Source: Saccharomonospora sp. CUA-673
GTDB lineage: Bacteria > Actinomycetota > Actinomycetes > Mycobacteriales > Pseudonocardiaceae
Direction: 5' to 3'
Length of the DNA: 64,000 nt
Assembly (NCBI RefSeq): GCF_001942305.1
Contig: NZ_MKKE01000033.1
Location: 186,001-250,000, forward strand
Shown here: piece after piece, positions 44,047-52,689 of the stretch
Layout of the letters: each line of letters opens with the position of its first letter
How positions within the stretch are numbered: the first letter of the stretch is position 1
Notes under the pieces: generated by a model
Database searches by the model: none
Told to the model about the DNA's origin: nothing
The model's input: the letters and a program-made list of their open reading frames with translations, nothing else
Position numbers and translations under genes: made by a program

Positions 44047-45441
44047 TCAGACCGTGGGCGTCGGTTGCTGCCCGTCCTGGGCACCGTCGTCGGAGCCGAT
44101 GCGGTCGAGTTCGCGACCGGTGGTCTCGGGCGCGGCGACCATCATGTAGATGACCGCGGCCACCAGCACGAGCCCGAGCACGGTGAACGTCAGCGGCAAT
44201 CCGAGGACCGGCCACAGAACACTGCCGAACAGCAACGGCGCGAACCCGGTTACGGCCCGGCTCGCCGACGATGCCCAGCCGAAGCCGGACGCCCGCAACT
44301 CCGTGGGATACAACTCCGAGACGTAGGCGTACATCACCGGGATGACGACGAGTGCCAGCAGACCGAACGCACCGAGCGCGACAATCGCAGCCGCGGGCAC
44401 GTCGAGCAGCAGCGAGAACAGCACGAGCGTCACAGCGGTCGCCGGTCCCGCAATCGCAATGACCCGCTTCCGGCCGACCCGGTCGACCACCAACACCGCC
44501 AACAGGACACCGACGATCCCGACCGCGTTCATCAAGGCCGTGGACGCAAAGGACGCGATCTCGCCGAAGCCCTGCTCCTGCAGGATCGACGGCATCCAGC
44601 TCAACGCCGCGTAGTAGACCAGCATGACGCTGACGAACAGTGCCCACGACACGGCTGTGATCCGCGGGTTGTACGCCCAGACCCGGCGCAGCTGGTCGGC
44701 TGCGGCAGCCACCGCGCCACCGCGCTTGTCCTCCTTGACCGGTTCGGGAATCACATACGGTTCCGGCGTGGCTCCCGTACGCCGGACCAGGTCGTCGATC
44801 ACTTCGCGCGCCTCGGCCTCCCTGCCCTTACGGACCAGATACAGCGGAGACTCCGGCACACCGCGGCGCACCCAGAACAGCAGCAGTGCGGGCAGGATCA
44901 TCAACACCAGCATCCATCGCCAGTTCCCGTCGAACGGAACGAGCAGGGTCGCCGACACCCCGGCAAGGGTGGCACCGATCGGCCACCAGCCGTCCATTGC
45001 GGACAGTACTCTGCCGCGCTCCCGTTTCGGGGAGAACTCACTGACGATCGCGTAGTCCACCGGGATACAGCCACCGAGGCCGATACCAGCGAGGAACCGC
45101 AGCAGGAGGAACATCTCGATGTTCGGCGACAGCGCACCGAGCACGGAGAACAACGCGAACACCGCGAGGGTGATACTGAATGCACTCTTCCGCCCGATTC
45201 GGTCGGCAATCGTGCCCCAGGCGACGGCGCCGACCGCCATGCCGATGAGGTTGGCGGTGGCCACCAGGCCTGCCTGCCCTGAGGACAGATCGAACTCCAA
45301 GCCGACCAAAGGCGTGAGGAACCCGTTCAACGCGACATCCCACGCGTCGAACATGTACCCCAATCCTCCGATCAGGAAGATCTTTCCCTGGACGTTCCAT
45401 CGCCAGGGCAGATCCTGGACGATTTGATCTCCGGTACGCAT
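44047..45441 (-). CDS. MFS transporter, probable niacin importer (NiaP/sugar-porter-like)
   Basis: 464 aa with twelve predicted helices. It starts WNVQGKIFLIGGLGYMFDAWDVALNGFLTPLV, like NiaP and aromatic-acid porters, with WGTIADRIGRKSAF (motif A), FLAGIGLGGCIPVDYAIVSEFSPKRERGR, and the sugar-porter-like VPESPLYLVRKGREAEA. The second motif A is VVDRVGRKRVIAIAG, and YVSELYPTELRASGFGWASSASR follows helix 10. It lies inside the operon between the NicC-like and FAD-subunit genes, so nicotinate uptake is the best guess. Confidence 0.88.
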   Translation of the reverse strand: MRTGDQIVQDLPWRWNVQGKIFLIGGLGYMFDAWDVALNGFLTPLVGLEFDLSSGQAGLVATANLIGMAVGAVAWGTIADRIGRKSAFSITLAVFALFSVLGALSPNIEMFLLLRFLAGIGLGGCIPVDYAIVSEFSPKRERGRVLSAMDGWWPIGATLAGVSATLLVPFDGNWRWMLVLMILPALLLFWVRRGVPESPLYLVRKGREAEAREVIDDLVRRTGATPEPYVIPEPVKEDKRGGAVAAAADQLRRVWAYNPRITAVSWALFVSVMLVYYAALSWMPSILQEQGFGEIASFASTALMNAVGIVGVLLAVLVVDRVGRKRVIAIAGPATAVTLVLFSLLLDVPAAAIVALGAFGLLALVVIPVMYAYVSELYPTELRASGFGWASSASRAVTGFAPLLFGSVLWPVLGLPLTFTVLGLVLVAAVIYMMVAAPETTGRELDRIGSDDGAQDGQQPTPTV

Positions 45442-45490
45442 GGGTGACTCCGTCCGTGCGGCTGGGCTGCTGGTTGTCAGGCAGCACGCC

Positions 45491-46762
45491 TCAGCGTGCG
45501 AACTGGTAGTGGATGGATTCCGTGTCGTGGTCGTTCAGGGGGCTGCCGTTCCACAGCCAGTCGTAGGACACATCGGACTCGCCGTCGAAGCAGCGGAGCT
45601 TCTCGTCCCGCTCGCGCTGCTCGGGACCGTCGGGCAAGTGGTAGAACCGCATGTTCTCCAGGGACGCGTCCTGGACCATGCCGGCGTGCTTCGCACGTCG
45701 GTCGACGTAGCGGGCCAGGGCACCGTCGATGCCGTCACGGGGGACGCGGCCGAGTTCCTCGGCCAGCACCGCCGCGTCCTCCATGGCCTGCGATGCGCCC
45801 TGCGCCTGGTACGGCAACATCGCGTGACAGGCATCGCCGAGTAGTGCTACCCGGCCATCGACCCACACCGGGTCCCGGCGTCGCCGGTACATCGCCCACA
45901 CCGAGGTGTCCTCGTCCTTGGCCTTGGCCAGCAACGTCGGGACGCGGTCGTCCCACTCCTCGAAGTGCTGCGCCAGTTCGGCACCCGTGGCGGGCCCGCT
46001 CCAGTCCCGCTCGATCTGCTCGCTGCACGGCACGATCGCCACGATGTTCAGGTACTCGCCGCCGCGAATGACGTAGTGCACCAGGTGTTTGTCGGGTCCG
46101 TACCAGATCGTCGAGTGATACCGGTCCATCAGGAACCGGGTCGCCGGGTCCGCCTCCACCACGTCGCCGGGGATCAGCGCACGGTAGGCCATCTCCCCGG
46201 AGAACACCAAGGTGTCGTCGAAGCCGGCAAGGTCGCGCACCGTGGAGCGAATCCCGTCCGCGCCGAGGACGAGGTCTCCGGCGACACGCCTGCCGTCGGC
46301 CGTCTCGACGACCGGCCGCCGGGGGTCGGTGCGGTCGAGCGCGACGACGCGCGCATCGGTCAGGACCTCCACAATCGGGCCGTGGCCCTCCGGGTCGACG
46401 CACGCATCGAGCAGGATGCGGTGCAGATCGGCCCGGTGGTAGTGCCAGTACGGGGCGCCATAGGTGTCGATCACGCGTTGGCCCAGCGGGAGCTGCGCGA
46501 TGATCGATCCGTCGGCCCAGCGGCGCCGAACCTGGTCCTCCGGCTGGGTCCGTACTGCCTCGAGTTTCCGTCGCAGTCCCAACCCCATCAGGATCCGACT
46601 CGCGTTCGGGGCGGTCTGGATCCCGGCTCCGATCTCGCCCAGCTCGGCCGCTGCCTCGACGACCGTCACCCGAAGGCCGCGCTGTCGCAGCGAGAGCGCG
46701 GCGCACAAACCGCCGAGCCCCGCACCGACGACGACGACTTCGTATGACTGACTTGCAGCCAC
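45491..46762 (-). CDS. nicC: FAD-dependent monooxygenase, probable 6-hydroxynicotinate 3-monooxygenase (NicC-like)
   Basis: 423 aa from a GTG. It is a group A flavin hydroxylase: VVVVGAGLGGLCAALSLRQRG (GxGxxG), ELGEIGAGIQTAPNASRIL, LVLGADGIRSTVRDLA (DG motif), and RVALLGDACHAMLPYQAQGASQAMEDAAVLAEEL (GD motif). The YHRADLHRILLDAC region fits salicylate/6-hydroxynicotinate hydroxylases. It would convert 6-hydroxynicotinate, NADH and O2 to 2,5-dihydroxypyridine and CO2. It is third in the operon, after nicX and nicE. Salicylate-type hydroxylase is the alternative on sequence alone. Confidence 0.88.
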   Translation of the reverse strand: MAASQSYEVVVVGAGLGGLCAALSLRQRGLRVTVVEAAAELGEIGAGIQTAPNASRILMGLGLRRKLEAVRTQPEDQVRRRWADGSIIAQLPLGQRVIDTYGAPYWHYHRADLHRILLDACVDPEGHGPIVEVLTDARVVALDRTDPRRPVVETADGRRVAGDLVLGADGIRSTVRDLAGFDDTLVFSGEMAYRALIPGDVVEADPATRFLMDRYHSTIWYGPDKHLVHYVIRGGEYLNIVAIVPCSEQIERDWSGPATGAELAQHFEEWDDRVPTLLAKAKDEDTSVWAMYRRRRDPVWVDGRVALLGDACHAMLPYQAQGASQAMEDAAVLAEELGRVPRDGIDGALARYVDRRAKHAGMVQDASLENMRFYHLPDGPEQRERDEKLRCFDGESDVSYDWLWNGSPLNDHDTESIHYQFAR

Positions 46763-46799
46763 AGCTATCTCCCTTTCACGTCTTCATACCGGTGGGCGG

Positions 46800-47600
46800 T
46801 CAGGCCACAGCCGGTGACACGTCGCCACTCAGCAAGCGGCCGGCGCCCGGTACCCGGGCCTTGAGGCCCAACTCCGACAGCAGGCGGTACGTGGTCGCCG
46901 TCGCGGCGGACAGGACCGGAATGCCCACCTCGTCCTCGACCGGTTGAATCGACGGCAACGAGGGCATCTGGACGCAGGCCGACAGCACGAGAGCGTCCGC
47001 CGTGGACAGGTCCAGTGTCCTGTGGTGCTGCAGCAGGTCGGCCGGGTCGAGACGCGCGACCTCGCGGTTGTCGGGAACCTCGAGGGACAACGAGTCGACA
47101 ACCGTGATTCCGGCGTCCTCCAGGTACTCAACGACGGCCTGGGTCAAGGGTTTGAGATACGGCGTGATGATCGCGACGCGCCGAGCCGCCAACGCCTCGA
47201 TACCCGACAGCAGCGCTCCCGCACTCGACACCACCGGTGCCTCGCTACCCTCCGCACGCAACGACCGGCTGATGTCGCCCTCGGCCGTGCAATGGAAACC
47301 CGGTCCCTGTGCCATGATCGCGACGAGACACGCCGTGGCGACCACATCCGGCCTGGCGTCCGCGAGTTCAGTCGCGGCCCTGGTGGACTGTTCGTTCATG
47401 GCCCGCAACTGTTCGGGCGTCACGTGCTGCATCCGGGCGCGTGCCGAGTGGAAGACGAACCGATCGGCCGGATCTTCACCCTCGCGCGCACGCAGCATCC
47501 GGGGAAGCTCGGTCTCCATCGTCAGGTTCGAGCTGGGCACGATCATCCCGATGTGGTGATCGCGGGCCTTGCCGCGTGACGTCGACGAGTGGGCGGTCAT
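46800..47600 (-). CDS. nicE: Maleate cis-trans isomerase (NicE-like, Asp/Glu racemase family)
   Basis: 266 aa from ATG 47600, overlapping the nicX stop (ATGA). It starts HHIGMIVPSSNLTMETELPRML, typical of maleate isomerase. The two catalytic Cys of the family are visible: DVVATACLVAIMAQGPG and ALVLSACVQMPSLPSIQPVEDEVGIPVLSAATATTYRLL. The middle carries SSAGALLSGIEALAARRVAIITPYLKPLTQAV. It converts maleate to fumarate without a cofactor, the last step before the TCA cycle. Arylmalonate decarboxylase-like is a less likely alternative. Confidence 0.92.
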   Translation of the reverse strand: MTAHSSTSRGKARDHHIGMIVPSSNLTMETELPRMLRAREGEDPADRFVFHSARARMQHVTPEQLRAMNEQSTRAATELADARPDVVATACLVAIMAQGPGFHCTAEGDISRSLRAEGSEAPVVSSAGALLSGIEALAARRVAIITPYLKPLTQAVVEYLEDAGITVVDSLSLEVPDNREVARLDPADLLQHHRTLDLSTADALVLSACVQMPSLPSIQPVEDEVGIPVLSAATATTYRLLSELGLKARVPGAGRLLSGDVSPAVA

Positions 47601-48643
47601 CGTTTGGCCACCGGTCGCATGTCGGCGACGGTCAGCTCGCCGGCGTCGACGATGAGCTCGTCGTCGAGGTAGAGACTGTTGCCCCGCATGGGAATGTCGA
47701 AATGACACGGTGTGTCGTTCGGACCGCCCAACTCGTTGTTCGGCCCGATCGAGAACATCACGTTCCCGTAGAAACTCCGCAGCTCCATGCCCATCCCGCC
47801 GGGGAACTGGGTCAGGCCGTGCCAGTGCGCGCGCTCGTCCAGGCCCCATCCGACGTGGCTCATCCCGTAGCCACGCGGGTCCTCGAAGCTCTCGATGTAC
47901 GAACGCAGCAGGTCGGCATCCAACCCCGATGAGCCCGCGCCGCCACGAATGTCCCGGATGAAGCCGGCCTCGATGATGATCTCGACCGGGGTCTGCACAT
48001 ACGTGTTGAACGGCAGCAGAACGTCCCCCGGCGACAACACGATCCGTCCGTCCACGCCGTCATCCGATCCACCGGTGAAGACGAATGCCGCCGGCCAGTG
48101 GTCCCACCGCCCCGCAGTGTCGGTGTAGCCGTACTCCGACATCGTCGGGTAGACGCCCAGCTGGTACGTCACGTCCGTCCCGGCCGGACTGGTGATGCGC
48201 ATGGTTCCGGCCTTGGCGAGCAACTCGGCGCCGATCTCCACCCGCTCCCGCAGTTCCGGGGTCGGCATCAACCGCGCCAGCAGCTCCGGTGGCTCCACCG
48301 CGGTCAGAATCCGTGTCCCCGCACCCTGGATCTCGAACTGCTCCTTCGAGAACAGCAGGAACGTGCAGTCCACCACCATATCCACAGCCTTCAGCGCGTC
48401 CACGGCGTGCTGGTTGCCCGCCAGGCCGGAATCGCCCACGGCCCACGCACCCGACGCGCTCACCGGCGCCGGCAGTCGCATGTGGAACGCCTGCGCGCCA
48501 AGCTTCCGCGCCGCCCACAGGAACGCATCCGCATATTCACCGCGCTCCGAACCGCGCGTCAGCACGGCGACCGTCTCGCCCTCGTGCACACCGGAGAGGG
48601 TCAACTGCTGCAGACAGATATCGTTGAACAGGTTCTGATCCAT
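47597..48643 (-). CDS. nicX: 2,5-dihydroxypyridine 5,6-dioxygenase (NicX-like)
   Basis: 348 aa from ATG 48643; AGGAGG lies 8 bp upstream, whereas the GTG at 48652 overlaps that Shine-Dalgarno. The length matches P. putida NicX. Probable Fe(II) ligands are the His in YGMSHVGWGLDERAHW and the HxD of TPCHFDIPMRGNSLYLDDE. The substrate domain has TRGSERGEYADAFLWAARKLGAQ and TFLLFSKEQFEIQGAGTRIL. The enzyme opens 2,5-dihydroxypyridine to N-formylmaleamate with O2. It is the first gene of the operon and so faces the divergent MarR regulator. Confidence 0.92.
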   Translation of the reverse strand: MDQNLFNDICLQQLTLSGVHEGETVAVLTRGSERGEYADAFLWAARKLGAQAFHMRLPAPVSASGAWAVGDSGLAGNQHAVDALKAVDMVVDCTFLLFSKEQFEIQGAGTRILTAVEPPELLARLMPTPELRERVEIGAELLAKAGTMRITSPAGTDVTYQLGVYPTMSEYGYTDTAGRWDHWPAAFVFTGGSDDGVDGRIVLSPGDVLLPFNTYVQTPVEIIIEAGFIRDIRGGAGSSGLDADLLRSYIESFEDPRGYGMSHVGWGLDERAHWHGLTQFPGGMGMELRSFYGNVMFSIGPNNELGGPNDTPCHFDIPMRGNSLYLDDELIVDAGELTVADMRPVAKR

Positions 48644-48664
48644 GGTGCTCACCTCCTGAACTCA

Positions 48665-48784
48665 TCCGAACACGTACTATCCGGATGCGCAATAGTCTGC
48701 CGGCAGTTTTCCCAGCCGTAACACCGCTGTCGCCGAGCTCGGCACAACCCTCCGTCACGCTGAAACGGTCCGGACACGTATCAT
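48665..48784. promoter_or_regulatory. Divergent control region with repeated candidate NicR operator
   Basis: In the 188 bp between nicX and the MarR gene the 16-mer TCCGRACACGTAYYAT occurs twice as a direct repeat: 48665-48680, 22 bp upstream of nicX, and 48769-48784, 48 bp upstream of the regulator. 13 of 16 bases are identical. The first copy also forms CATCCG-N13-CGGATG. One site near each start suits a MarR repressor controlling both directions. Confidence 0.5.
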
Positions 48785-48831
48785 TGACAGCGCTCCACAC
48801 GGGGCACATGCCCGCCAAGGGGAGGAACGTG

Positions 48832-49332
48832 ATGGGTCGACCAGCGCACACCGATGAGACGACCACGGCGGACACGCCGGCGCCGCCGGCGGAGCTTCTC
48901 GCCGCACCCGGATATGGGGCTCGACGGCTCTACCAGGCCTACCTCGCCGCGTGGAACCGGCACGTGGACCCGGTGCTGACCGGTCCGCAGTTCGCCGTGT
49001 TGTCGACGATTCGCGCCCATCCGAACAGCGACCAGAGTTCTCTCGCGGGTGCGGCCGCACTGGACACATCGACCATGGCCGATCTGTGCCGCCGTCTGGA
49101 ACGCCGCGGCTTGATCCAGCGCGTGGAATCGCCCCACGACGCCCGGCGCAAGCTCGTGTCCCTGACGCCGGATGGCAAGAAGGAGCTGACGCGCATCCAC
49201 CGGAAGACGCGCAAGCTCGACGAAGCCCTCCTCAGCGGAACCGGCCTCGAAGGCAACACCGATGTGGCGGCCCTGTTAACGGCGCTGGCCGAGCGCTGGG
49301 AGTCGGTCGCGGAGTTCGACCGCCTCCCCTGA
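48832..49332 (+). CDS. MarR-family regulator (NicR-like)
   Basis: 166 aa from ATG 48832 with GGAGG six bases upstream. The winged helix is ARRLYQAYLAAWNRHVDPVLTGPQFAVLSTIRAHPNSDQSSLAGAAALDTSTMADLCRRLERRGLIQRVESPHDARRKLVSLT, with the MarR wing signature DxRRK. It is divergent from the nic operon, as NicR (a MarR repressor released by 6-hydroxynicotinate) is in P. putida. It probably represses the operon and itself. The ligand is inferred from the operon only. Confidence 0.88.
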   Translation: MGRPAHTDETTTADTPAPPAELLAAPGYGARRLYQAYLAAWNRHVDPVLTGPQFAVLSTIRAHPNSDQSSLAGAAALDTSTMADLCRRLERRGLIQRVESPHDARRKLVSLTPDGKKELTRIHRKTRKLDEALLSGTGLEGNTDVAALLTALAERWESVAEFDRLP

Positions 49333-49352
49333 TCACGGCCGAGGACACGCGA

Positions 49353-49386
49353 ACGGCGGGACCCGCACCGTAGCGGGGCCCGCCGT
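49353..49386. terminator. Hairpin between the MarR gene and the enolase-superfamily gene
   Basis: Stem of 14 bp with one mismatch: ACGGCGGGACCCGC, six-base loop, GCGGGGCCCGCCGT. It starts 20 bp after the MarR stop and lies before the convergent dehydratase stop. Probably bidirectional. Confidence 0.65.
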
Positions 49387-49403
49387 CCGATCGAGTCGGA
49401 GTC

Positions 49404-50542
49404 CTACCCCGCGCGCTCGGTGATCGTGGTGTGCTGCACCGTCCAGGCCTCGGCCTGTGCGGACGGTGTGAGTCCGAGGCCCGGACGGTCCGGGACCAGC
49501 ATCCGGCCGTCGGACAGGTCGAGTCGTTCCTCGAACAGCGGCTCGAGCCATTCGAAGTGCTCGACCCACGTCGGCCCCGGGTACGCGGCCGCCAGGTGCA
49601 GGTGGATCTCCATCGCGAAGTGCGGCGCCATGGACAGATGGTTGTGGTCGGCCAGGTTCATGACCCGCAGGAACGGCGTGATGCCACCGACCCGCCCGGC
49701 ATCGGGCTGGACGAAGTCGGCCGATCCCTGTCGGATCAGGTCCCAGTGCTCGGCCACGCTGGTCAACATCTCCCCCGTCGCGATCGGGGTGTCGAACCGC
49801 TCGGCCAACGCGGCGTGCCCGGCCGCGTCGTAGGCGTCCAGCGGCTCCTCGATCCAGGTGAGGTCGAACTGCTCCAGGGCGCGGCACGCCCGCCGTGCCT
49901 GGCCGCGGTCCCACTGCTGGTTGGCATCGACCATGAGCGCGACCTTGTCGCCCAGGTGCTCACGCACCGCCCGGACGCGCTCGAGATCGGCCGCCGTGTC
50001 GGGCTGACCGACCTTGACCTTGATGCCGCCGATGCCCTTGCCCAACGCCGCGTCGATGTTCTCGAGGACCTCCGGCAACGGGGTCGACAGGAATCCGCCG
50101 GAGGTGTTGTAGCACGGCACGCCGTCCCGATGGGCACCGAGCAATTTGGCCAAGGGAGCTCGGCCCGGCGTGCTTTCAGGTCCCAGAGCGCGATGTCCAA
50201 CGCTGCGATCGCCTGGGTGGCCAGACCGCTGCGCCCGACGGACGCCCCCGCCCACACGAGTTTCGTCCACAGTCGAGCGATGTCGTTGGCGTCCTCACCG
50301 ATCAGATCGCCTGCGATCTCCGCGGCGTGGGCGTACAACCCGTCACCACCGGCCCGTTTCGAATAGCTGAACCCGAACCCGCGGTGTCCGCCCTCGGTGG
50401 TGATGTCGGCCGTCAACACCGCCACCTTCGTGAGCGGACGTTGCCGCCCGGTGAGCACCTTCGCGTCGCTGATGGGCGCCGACAGCGGTAGCTGCACGAG
50501 AGCAAGCCGAACGGAACTGATGGTGTCGAAACGGTCGGTCAC
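49404..50542 (-). CDS. Enolase-superfamily acid-sugar dehydratase (galactarate/talarate dehydratase-like), one frameshift
   Basis: About 380 aa from GTG 50542. The frame shifts near 50160; one added base gives DLKARRA(x)APLAKLLGAHRDGVPCYNTSGGFLSTPL. The barrel has IGGIKVKVGQPD (KxK), MVDANQQWDRGQ (metal Asp), TWIEEPLDAYD (Glu), IATGEMLTSVAEH (Glu) and LSMAPHFAMEIHLHLAAAYPG (catalytic His region), as in L-talarate/galactarate dehydratase. It would make 5-keto-4-deoxy-aldarate. It is the last gene of an operon with TctABC and a GudD-like gene. Mandelate-racemase-type activity is an alternative. Confidence 0.82.
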
Positions 50543-50563
50543 GGTCGTTCCTTTCTGCGGTCG

Positions 50564-52092
50564 TCAGACCACGGTGGTGTCGTCCTCGGTGCGTTGCGCG
50601 CCGGTTCTGTCGACCCGTTTGCTCCGCATCGCCTTCAGCACCGTGAACCCGATCAGCAGTGCCGTGGCGATCAGCAGGGTCGCCGCGATGGGCTGGCCGA
50701 AGAAGCCGGTGACCTGTCCGTCGAACAGCAGCATCGACCGCCGGAAGGCCGATTCGAGAATCCCGCCGAGAATGAAGGCCAACACCAGGGGCGCCGGCTC
50801 GAACCCGGTCTTCTTCATCAGGTAACCGATGACGCCGAGGCCGATCATCAGGAACATGTCGAACACGCTCATCCGCACCGTGTACACGCCGACCAACGTG
50901 ATGATCAGCGCGACGGGCCCGAGCACCGCGACCGGGATGCGCACGATGCGCACGAACACGCCGATCAGCGGCAGGCACATCAGCACCAGCAGGATATTGC
51001 CCAGGTACATGGAGTTGACCACGCCCCAGAACAGGTCGGGGCGGTCCTCCACGAGCAGCGGACCCGGCGTGATGCCCTGCAGCAGCAGCGCACCGAAGAT
51101 GACCGCCATCGAGGCGTTCGCCGGGATGCCCAAGGACAACAGCGGGATCATCGACGACGACGCCGCGGCGTTGGACGCCGTCTCCGGGCCGGCCACCCCC
51201 TGGACCGCACCGCGGCCGAACAGCTTGGGTTTGCGGGACACGCGTTTCTCGACGGCGTACGACACCATCGACGACATCACCGCGCCGCCGCCGGGAAGCA
51301 CGCCGAGGACGAACCCGACGACCGACCCGCGGCCCATCGCGCCGCTCGATTCGCGGAGATCCTTCTTTCTCGGGTAGACCCGGCCGACCGCGGGCAGTTC
51401 GGCGCGCTTGTTCCGGACGGATTCGAGGTTGTAGAGGATCTCGCCGACGCCGAACAGTCCCATCGCGACGATGACGAACGGAATGCCGTCGAAGAGCTGG
51501 TCCGAGCCGAAGTTCAGGCGGCCGGTGCCGTCGATCGGGTCCTGACCGATGCTGGCCAACAGCAGGCCCAGCGCGGCGGCGACGACGCTCTTCAGCGCCG
51601 AGCCCGTGCCGAGTGTGGCCACCATGAGGATGCCCAGTAACGCCAGCGCGGCGAACTCGGGCGGGCCGAAGTCGAGCGCGAACCCGGCGACGACCGGAGC
51701 GATGAACGTCAGCGCGACGATCGCCACCGTCCCGCCGATGAACGAGGAGATCGCAGCGACGCCGAGTGCGGTACCAGCACGCCCGTCGCGCGCATCGCAT
51801 AACCGTCCAATGCGGTCACAGCACTGGAGGCCTCGCCCGGCAGTCGCAGCAGGATCGCGGTGATCGTGCCGCCGTACAACGCACCGTAGAAGATTCCGGC
51901 GAGCATGATGATCGCCGCGGTCTCGTCGAGCGTGTACGTGACCGGAAGCAGAATCGCGATCGACGCGGCCGGGCCGAGCCCGGGCAGCACCCCGACGAAC
52001 ATGCCGAGGGTGACACCGATGAGGCAGAACAGCAGGTTCATCGGCTGCAGTGCGACACCGAAGCCTTCGATCACGGGAATCAGGAAGTCCAT
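50564..52092 (-). CDS. tctA: Tripartite tricarboxylate transporter large membrane subunit TctA, one frameshift
   Basis: About 509 aa, ~12 helices. It starts MDFLIPVIEGFGVALQPMNLLFCLIGVTLGMFVGVLPGLGPAASIAILLPVTY, the TctA signature including GVLPGLGP. The frame breaks near 51780; one added base gives MRATGRAGTALGVAAISSFIGGTVAI. The second repeat GFVLGVLPGGGAVMSSMVSYAVEKR and SLGIPANASMAVIFGALLLQGITPGP are present. It imports a carboxylate with TctB and the binding protein TctC. The context with two aldarate dehydratases suggests glucarate/galactarate. Confidence 0.9.
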
Positions 52093-52104
52093 GATGCGCC
52101 TCGC

Positions 52105-52689
52105 TCAGAACACGACGATGTGCGGAAGGGGGACGCCGAGGGCGGAGATGAAGACCGCGTAGATCACCGCGCACGATCCGAACGACACGGCCAGGGACAC
52201 GAGCCAGGACTGGCGTCCCAACCCCTTGATCCACAGCAGCAGCACGGCCACGGTCGGCACCTCGAACCCGATGCGTTCGAACAGCGACGCGTACACGAGC
52301 AGGGAGACGACGGCGACCACGACGATCAGGGATTCCCGTGTGAAGGCCTGCTCGTCGCCGTGGCGGCCGGATTGCAGGAGAAGCGCCGCCGACATCGCGA
52401 CGAGCACGACGCTGATCATCATCGGCCACATGCCGGGTTCCGGTTCGGCGAGATCTCCGACGCCGAGGCTCGCCGACATGACCACGGCCACGATGCCGAC
52501 CGTCATGATGACGGCCGCCGCGATCAGGTTCTGCCGCCGCGCGTACCGCTCCGACACCTCGTTGCCGGCCGCAACGGCGTTCTCCTCGGCGGCGGCCTGC
52601 TCGGTGGCCTGAGGTTCGGTGGCCTTCTGCTCGGTGGCCTGGGGTTCGGTGGCCTTCTGTTCGGTGGTGCTGTCCTGTTCGGCGGTCAT
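52105..52689 (-). CDS. tctB: Tripartite tricarboxylate transporter small membrane subunit TctB
   Basis: 194 aa from an ATG overlapping the tctC stop. Four helices are predicted: LIAAAVIMTVGIVAVVMSASLG, MWPMMISVVLVAMSAALLLQ, SLIVVVAVVSLLVYASLF and SLAVSFGSCAVIYAVFISAL, the normal TctB pattern. The first ~45 residues are an added cytoplasmic tail with the repeat KATEPQATEQ twice, encoded by a 30-bp tandem DNA repeat. It forms the membrane part of the transporter with TctA. Confidence 0.85.
   Translation of the reverse strand: MTAEQDSTTEQKATEPQATEQKATEPQATEQAAAEENAVAAGNEVSERYARRQNLIAAAVIMTVGIVAVVMSASLGVGDLAEPEPGMWPMMISVVLVAMSAALLLQSGRHGDEQAFTRESLIVVVAVVSLLVYASLFERIGFEVPTVAVLLLWIKGLGRQSWLVSLAVSFGSCAVIYAVFISALGVPLPHIVVF

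Noticed and set aside
48643..48652. GTG at 48652 as the nicX start
   Set aside because: It overlaps the AGGAGG ribosome site that is correctly spaced for the ATG at 48643.
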